From: an uncultured Bacteroides sp.
GTDB lineage: Bacteria; Bacteroidota; Bacteroidia; Bacteroidales; Bacteroidaceae
Reading direction: 5' to 3'
NCBI RefSeq assembly: GCF_905207245.1
Contig: NZ_CAJLKP010000124.1
Location: 1 to 9,889, forward strand
DNA: 9,889 nucleotides
Shown piece after piece: positions 6,801-9,889 of this stretch. Below the pieces are notes generated by a model. That model was given only the letters and a program-made list of their open reading frames with translations. It did no database searches and was not told where the DNA came from. The translations under genes were made by a program, and so were the position numbers. Positions within the stretch are counted from its first letter, which is position 1. Every line of letters begins with the position of its first letter.

Positions 6801-9428
6801 GGGATACCCGTCATTAAATTCTGTCCCGTCCTGATAGAACCACTCCGGTGAATGTACCGGCAGGTGACGGTCTGCCAACGAAAAGAGAATGAAATCCTGC
6901 CGTGCCGTGCAGGTTCTTCCCTGCCCGTCGAGGGCTGACACTTCCATAGTGTAACGTCCCGGAGCAAGGGCCAGTATATCGTCGGGAACAAAAGAGCGGC
7001 GGGTTTCTACTGTGCGGCAGCATACCTCATTGGTTTTGTTTCCTTTTTCGTCCAAAGCATACACCACGCAAGTGGCTTGAAGCGTTACGGGCTGCCGGTT
7101 TAGATTCATAGCCAAAACCTGTATGGTTTCCCGTTTCTCGCGCGCCACCTTTGGGCGCAGACCTTTAATCTGTAAGGCTACGGACTGTTGCCCTACAGGT
7201 AACGACAAAGTACCGCTTTCCACCTCTCCGGTCAGGTTGATGACCTCAGCCGTAATTTTGTAGGTGTAGTAACGCCCCGGTCGGTCGGGCTTGAAATCAT
7301 CCGGTTTGCGCAGAAAGACCGGGAAGCGGAAGTTACCGGCTGCATCAGTCTGCACTTCACCTACTGCCAGAACAGTTTCATGGTCCGAAATCCTCCAGAA
7401 TTCATTCTCCGAACGGGTGAGTTTATAATTGAGTCTGCACAATCCTACCGGAACGCCTGCAAATGTTTTTGCTTCGCCGCTAACTAATACGGTATCTCCC
7501 ACGTTATAAGTGGCCTGATAAGGATGGAAGACTACATCAAACGTCGGACGCTTGTATTCATCCACACGGATATAACGGTTTTCACCGCTTTCTACCGACA
7601 GTTCAAACTCTCCCGGGAGAAGTGTTTCGGGAAGCACGAAGTCGCCGTAAAAAGCCCCGAATTCGTCTGTAGCAAGAGATAGTTTGCCAATCTCCTGCCG
7701 GTTGGCATCCCGCAGCACTAACTCCTTGCGGACTCTTGAGAAGATGCGTATCGAATCGCCCGATTGCTCATACGCTATTCCCGAAACATGCACCACCTGC
7801 CCGGGACGGTACAAAGCCCGGTCGGTGAAGAGGGAAACATGCTTTTCCCACTTCCGGGAGGCAGGCACATGATATCCCGCACCCGAAAAACCGGCATAGC
7901 TGATTTCCATATAGTCGGCACCCGGCTTACGGACGTTTATTCCCAGCCAGTTTCTTTCATCGGGCGGGGTAAGGGTAACAGTTCCTTTGCTGTCTGTAGG
8001 ATAAGCCTTCAGCAAACGATAACCTTCTCCCTGCGACACACGGTAATACGCTACTTCCGTGCCTGCCACCGGATGTCCCGTCAGGCGGTCGATGATATTG
8101 ATTTCCTGTTTTCCGCCGGGCAATCCCAAGGATATGGCTTGCAGGGAGGAAACATAAGCTTTTCCATAAGCTGTATACTTGCGATAGGCGTCGGGGATAG
8201 ATTTTAATATATAAATGCCTTCGGTGGGAAATTTGTAATGCAGCAAGGTATCTGTTTCCATATAATCGGGGGTGGCTGCCAGTTGATAATGGCGGGTGCC
8301 GACCAATTTACCGTATTGACTTACGGTGGAAGCAGTTATTTCCCTTTCCAGGATATTACTTGTGACGGGCAGGTTCATCCGGTAAAGTTCTATGGTCAGC
8401 CCGGTCAGATTGCGGTATTTTACTTTCAAATCCACTTCCCTTGCCGGATAAGCAAAGGGAATTTCTACCATCAGCCGGGGAGTGAGCACTTCTGCCACTT
8501 GTTCTTTCAAATCATTGGCAGAGGGTGATTGGGGATATTTTTTTAGTCCGGTTTGGGCGGCATGCAATTTGGCGGTATAATCCTGCATCCTATCGTAGCG
8601 TTCTGCCAGTTGGCAATATACCTCTCCGCAAAGTGGAGAAGCGGAGAACTCTTCGGCCCATTGTTTCAGGAGGGCTATTACTTGTTCGTCGGTCAGCCTC
8701 AACTTTTCATTTACACCGCCGCGACTGATGTCATTCCCTTGGTAATTCAGTTTATCGAGCATTAGCAATAGGCGGGCATCCGTCATGCCTTGCTGTTGGT
8801 AAAAGTCAATCAGCCCGTCATAAGTGGACAATATCTCGGTTTGCGTTTTTTCGGCTAATACGGGATTAACAATGAAATAGCCGTTCAGCCGTGAGATGGC
8901 CTGCCGGGCAAGCAACTGATACATATTGTTGCCACAGTACTTCTCGCTCAGTTCTTTGCTGACAGTCATCGGGCGGTAATCCGCAGCAGACTTCCGGGAA
9001 AGTATATCTTTATCTTGCAGTGAAAGGCGGAAATAAGTGATAGCAGCGTCTATGGCAGCTTCATCTCTCTTGCCAGTATCAAGGAGATAATATCCCAGCA
9101 GATGATTCAGTATAGCTTTATACACCGAATCTTTTTCTTCCGCCACCCAGGTTTTCAGTCCGGATAATTCACGGTCCAGACTATCGGGAGTGATGTCGAT
9201 AGATAAGGATGCCTTTGTCAGATGGGCTTTCATCATTTGAGGCATGTTCTTTTCCTGCTTGGCGTGCTCGTAAATCTTTTGCAATTCTTTGATTGCAGAT
9301 TCAGGCAACTGCTTTTGTTCCAGAGCTTCAACCTGTTTCCACATTTGTTCGTACGACTGAGCGGAAACCCGAAGCGGCAGGCAGATAAGAATACTTATGA
9401 TGCCAGCCCAATAAAACATATTTTTCAT
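3801..9428 (-). CDS. Secreted bacterial alpha-2-macroglobulin-like protein without thioester motif
   Basis: This 1875-residue protein starts with a signal peptide (about 1-23, VSA before Q24) and no lipobox, so it should be periplasmic. A helical, TPR-like region fills about 24-320. Macroglobulin domains follow: the MG2 hallmark TDRALYRPGQ near 535, MG3 after VDEYKRPTFDVV near 623, a bait-region-type segment around 955-1060 (PGGKEEWQLQI, YDASLDKL), and the A2M signature FAETAFFYPALRTD at 1129 onward. The alpha/alpha toroid holds LPDGSWSWYKG near 1449, and a C-terminal MG10-like domain spans about 1740-1875. Where thioester members have CxEQ, this one reads PLNEDALSW (L1348 to D1351), so covalent trapping of proteases looks impossible. 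The frame is open upstream to an ATG at 9470, but that codon touches the -7 promoter box and adds 14 residues ahead of the signal peptide, so 9428 is preferred. Family roles include protease inhibition and envelope protection; this one's role is unknown. Confidence 0.93.
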   Translation of the reverse strand: MKNMFYWAGIISILICLPLRVSAQSYEQMWKQVEALEQKQLPESAIKELQKIYEHAKQEKNMPQMMKAHLTKASLSIDITPDSLDRELSGLKTWVAEEKDSVYKAILNHLLGYYLLDTGKRDEAAIDAAITYFRLSLQDKDILSRKSAADYRPMTVSKELSEKYCGNNMYQLLARQAISRLNGYFIVNPVLAEKTQTEILSTYDGLIDFYQQQGMTDARLLLMLDKLNYQGNDISRGGVNEKLRLTDEQVIALLKQWAEEFSASPLCGEVYCQLAERYDRMQDYTAKLHAAQTGLKKYPQSPSANDLKEQVAEVLTPRLMVEIPFAYPAREVDLKVKYRNLTGLTIELYRMNLPVTSNILEREITASTVSQYGKLVGTRHYQLAATPDYMETDTLLHYKFPTEGIYILKSIPDAYRKYTAYGKAYVSSLQAISLGLPGGKQEINIIDRLTGHPVAGTEVAYYRVSQGEGYRLLKAYPTDSKGTVTLTPPDERNWLGINVRKPGADYMEISYAGFSGAGYHVPASRKWEKHVSLFTDRALYRPGQVVHVSGIAYEQSGDSIRIFSRVRKELVLRDANRQEIGKLSLATDEFGAFYGDFVLPETLLPGEFELSVESGENRYIRVDEYKRPTFDVVFHPYQATYNVGDTVLVSGEAKTFAGVPVGLCRLNYKLTRSENEFWRISDHETVLAVGEVQTDAAGNFRFPVFLRKPDDFKPDRPGRYYTYKITAEVINLTGEVESGTLSLPVGQQSVALQIKGLRPKVAREKRETIQVLAMNLNRQPVTLQATCVVYALDEKGNKTNEVCCRTVETRRSFVPDDILALAPGRYTMEVSALDGQGRTCTARQDFILFSLADRHLPVHSPEWFYQDGTEFNDGYPVSLYVGSSEKDVYLLYDVFCGDKRIESKRMVLNNEIRQFTYPYKPEYGDGITVNFAFMREGKLYTKQVQISRPRPDKSLQLKWITFRDKLQPGGKEEWQLQITHPDKKAADAQLLATLYDASLDKLYVNDWAFNLNFPRSTPGVRANLIFSGHSIWMYSNFPYAGSTLRGLRWWDVYSTLNTPFWRVPRPEGGFRVKQDSRMMKSAAISLDAETPPDDGFEVEDGNSVEAVFECSDAVALDDGSPYVPLRQNFAETAFFYPALRTDTNGVVSLSFTLPESLTEWKFMGLAHTRGMDYGQITARAKAVKPFMVQPNMPRFIRVNDKPVISTGIINLSEENIRGTARMELVDPQTNRVLSTCEHEFSAAAGATVSVSFDLETPDETTVWICRIIAEGGNFSDGEQHYLPVLSDKQWVTEAIPVQLNGAESKSVALDGLFNDGSKTATNKCLTVELTANPDWYAIQALPVIGNPLNEDALSWASAYYANSLSTTIINAHPRIRQVFESWKAQGGSSSGNLSDKEDLKDLLLKETPWLADALNETEQKRSIALLFDLNTMGNRNQVAASRLEALQLPDGSWSWYKGMSGNRYVTTRIVEMLARLRTMGASVAPLQGMYEKAVNYLHSQWLDEYRQMKESEKKGDKDRLPGEQSLHYLYICALDAQVAKRADKTAYSYMIGKLEAAPPADAIYDRALIATLLHKAGKTTKANELARSILEYSVTTPGMGRYFDTPKARYSRNSYRIPTQVVAIEVLSGILKEPLAVAEMKQWLLKQKQVQAWDNPVATADAVYAFLGGDDNQLAESSAMKAEIAGTEVVTPDDALGYVRRSFSGDKAETRQIEIAHTGAGIGWGAVYAQYLEDMDQLQSAKGNGLKITRTYYRDGKEVSSKTDLHVGDELTVRLTVKADRDMDFIQIKDTRAACMEPKEALSGYRHSDAIGYYQVMRDASAEFFIDKLRKGIVQIEYKVYIDRPGTYQTGIATVQSAYAPEFGGHIKSLSVTVR

Positions 9429-9469
9429 CTGTGTTTTGATTAATGTCCGACAATTAACAGGTTCATTCA

Positions 9470-9502
9470 CAAAGATATATTTTTTATCCGTAGGGTAGTA
9501 AA
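9470..9502 (-). promoter_or_regulatory. Promoter of the macroglobulin-TlpA operon
   Basis: On the minus strand a perfect -7 box TATCTTTG (9477-9470) is preceded, after 21 bases, by TTTA (9502-9499), one base off the TTTG of the -33 element. Both spacing and sequence match the primary Bacteroides promoter. Transcription would begin around 9463, leaving a leader of roughly 35 bases before the ATG at 9428 and excluding the ATG at 9470. Confidence 0.7.
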
Positions 9503-9544
9503 GCTGTTCAGACTTAATAACATAACAAATGCCAATAACAAAAG

Positions 9545-9586
9545 AAACCGGCTATCGGGAAACGCCTCATTCCCAATAGCCGGTTT
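9545..9586 (-). terminator. Strong intrinsic terminator after the DUF3836-type gene
   Basis: AAACCGGCTAT (9545-9555) pairs with ATAGCCGGTTT (9576-9586). After one C/A mismatch the helix continues as GGGAA (9557-9561) with TTCCC (9570-9574), closing an 8-base loop. In the leftward direction the hairpin runs into TTTCTTTTGTTA, a proper T-rich tail, so it ends transcripts from the gene whose stop is at 9608. It isolates that gene from the macroglobulin operon promoter that follows. Confidence 0.88.
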
Positions 9587-9607
9587 ACCCGAGAAAACTA
9601 TTCGCTT

Positions 9608-9889
9608 TTATTTTGTACTTGCTAACATTAAAGTAACATTATCATCATTCAGTTCATAAACAGTTTTTTCAACATTGCTGTTGTAAGCGTTGCTCTTGGA
9701 GTTCCAACGGGCGTAGCTCACTTCAATTTCATGATTATTATACTCCATATTCATTTTGAAGTAAGGAACCCAGGCTTCTTTTACGCTGTCCCACTTGGAA
9801 GCTTCCTTGCTGGTTACGCGGTTTTCGTTATCGTAAGTATACGTGTAGCGGAGGTGGCGGAACAAGCGACCGTCTTCGTTCTTGAAGAT
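9608..9889 (-). CDS. DUF3836-type protein, C-terminal part (start outside window)
   Basis: The last 93 codons and the TAA stop are visible, and the frame is open through the right edge, so the start lies outside the window. The apparent TTG start at 9865 is not real: eight more codons (IFKNEDGR) precede it in frame. The sequence shows imperfect beta-rich repeats of the YTYDNENRVTSKEASKWD / YNNHEIEVSYARWNSKSNAY kind, each ending in a W and a short polar turn. This resembles the DUF3836 family of small secreted Bacteroidales proteins, whose function is unknown. No signal peptide can be judged from this fragment. It is transcribed separately from the macroglobulin operon because a strong terminator follows. 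Confidence 0.8.
   Translation of the reverse strand: MFKNEDGRLFRHLRYTYTYDNENRVTSKEASKWDSVKEAWVPYFKMNMEYNNHEIEVSYARWNSKSNAYNSNVEKTVYELNDDNVTLMLASTK

Noticed and set aside
9444..9449. TGTCCG half-site in the leader of the macroglobulin gene, like those at 161-198
   Set aside because: A single 6-base match without a partner arm and downstream of the promoter; likely chance.
1..9889. CRISPR array, tRNA, rRNA, transposase or insertion sequence
   Set aside because: No regularly spaced repeats, no tRNA-like clover leaf or rRNA segment, and no transposase-like protein were seen in the window.

Overview
The window looks like chromosomal DNA from a Bacteroidales gut bacterium, most likely Bacteroides. 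The evidence is the promoter style (TAnnTTTG -7 boxes), A/T-rich leaders without Shine-Dalgarno sequences, and three families typical of that group: an alpha-2-macroglobulin-like giant protein, a TlpA-type lipoprotein with an N-terminal beta-sandwich, and a DUF3836-type protein. I did not identify the species.

Left part (1-2227). This stretch is visibly more A/T-rich than the rest. The left edge holds the first codons of a minus-strand gene, preceded by a sigma-54-like promoter and two TGTCCG-type inverted repeats suited to an enhancer-binding regulator. On the plus strand follows a 484-residue AlbA_2/GHKL/winged-helix protein with a perfect 21-bp tandem repeat in its linker. Next is a HipB-type (Y4mF-family) repressor behind two matching 18-bp operators that bracket its promoter. 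A 53-codon remnant of a HipA N-terminal subdomain overlaps it by 4 bp. The kinase part of HipA is absent, so this is either a decayed hipBA module or a minimal antitoxin-only leftover.

Right part (2228-9607). A 9-bp stem-loop separates the converging transcription units. On the minus strand a two-gene operon fills most of the window: a 1875-residue secreted alpha-2-macroglobulin-like protein that appears to have lost the thioester residues, then, 27 bp downstream, a lipoprotein with a C-terminal thioredoxin fold (CPPC). A recognisable promoter at 9470-9502 fixes the macroglobulin start at 9428 rather than 9470. Both products should act outside the cytoplasm, so the operon plausibly serves envelope defence or redox/protein quality control.

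Right edge (9545-9889). A strong terminator hairpin follows the 3' end of a minus-strand DUF3836-type gene whose start lies outside the window.

The large operon is ordinary Bacteroides content. The unusual material is in the first 2.2 kb: the sigma-54/enhancer control region and the truncated, still operator-equipped hipB-hipA remnant.
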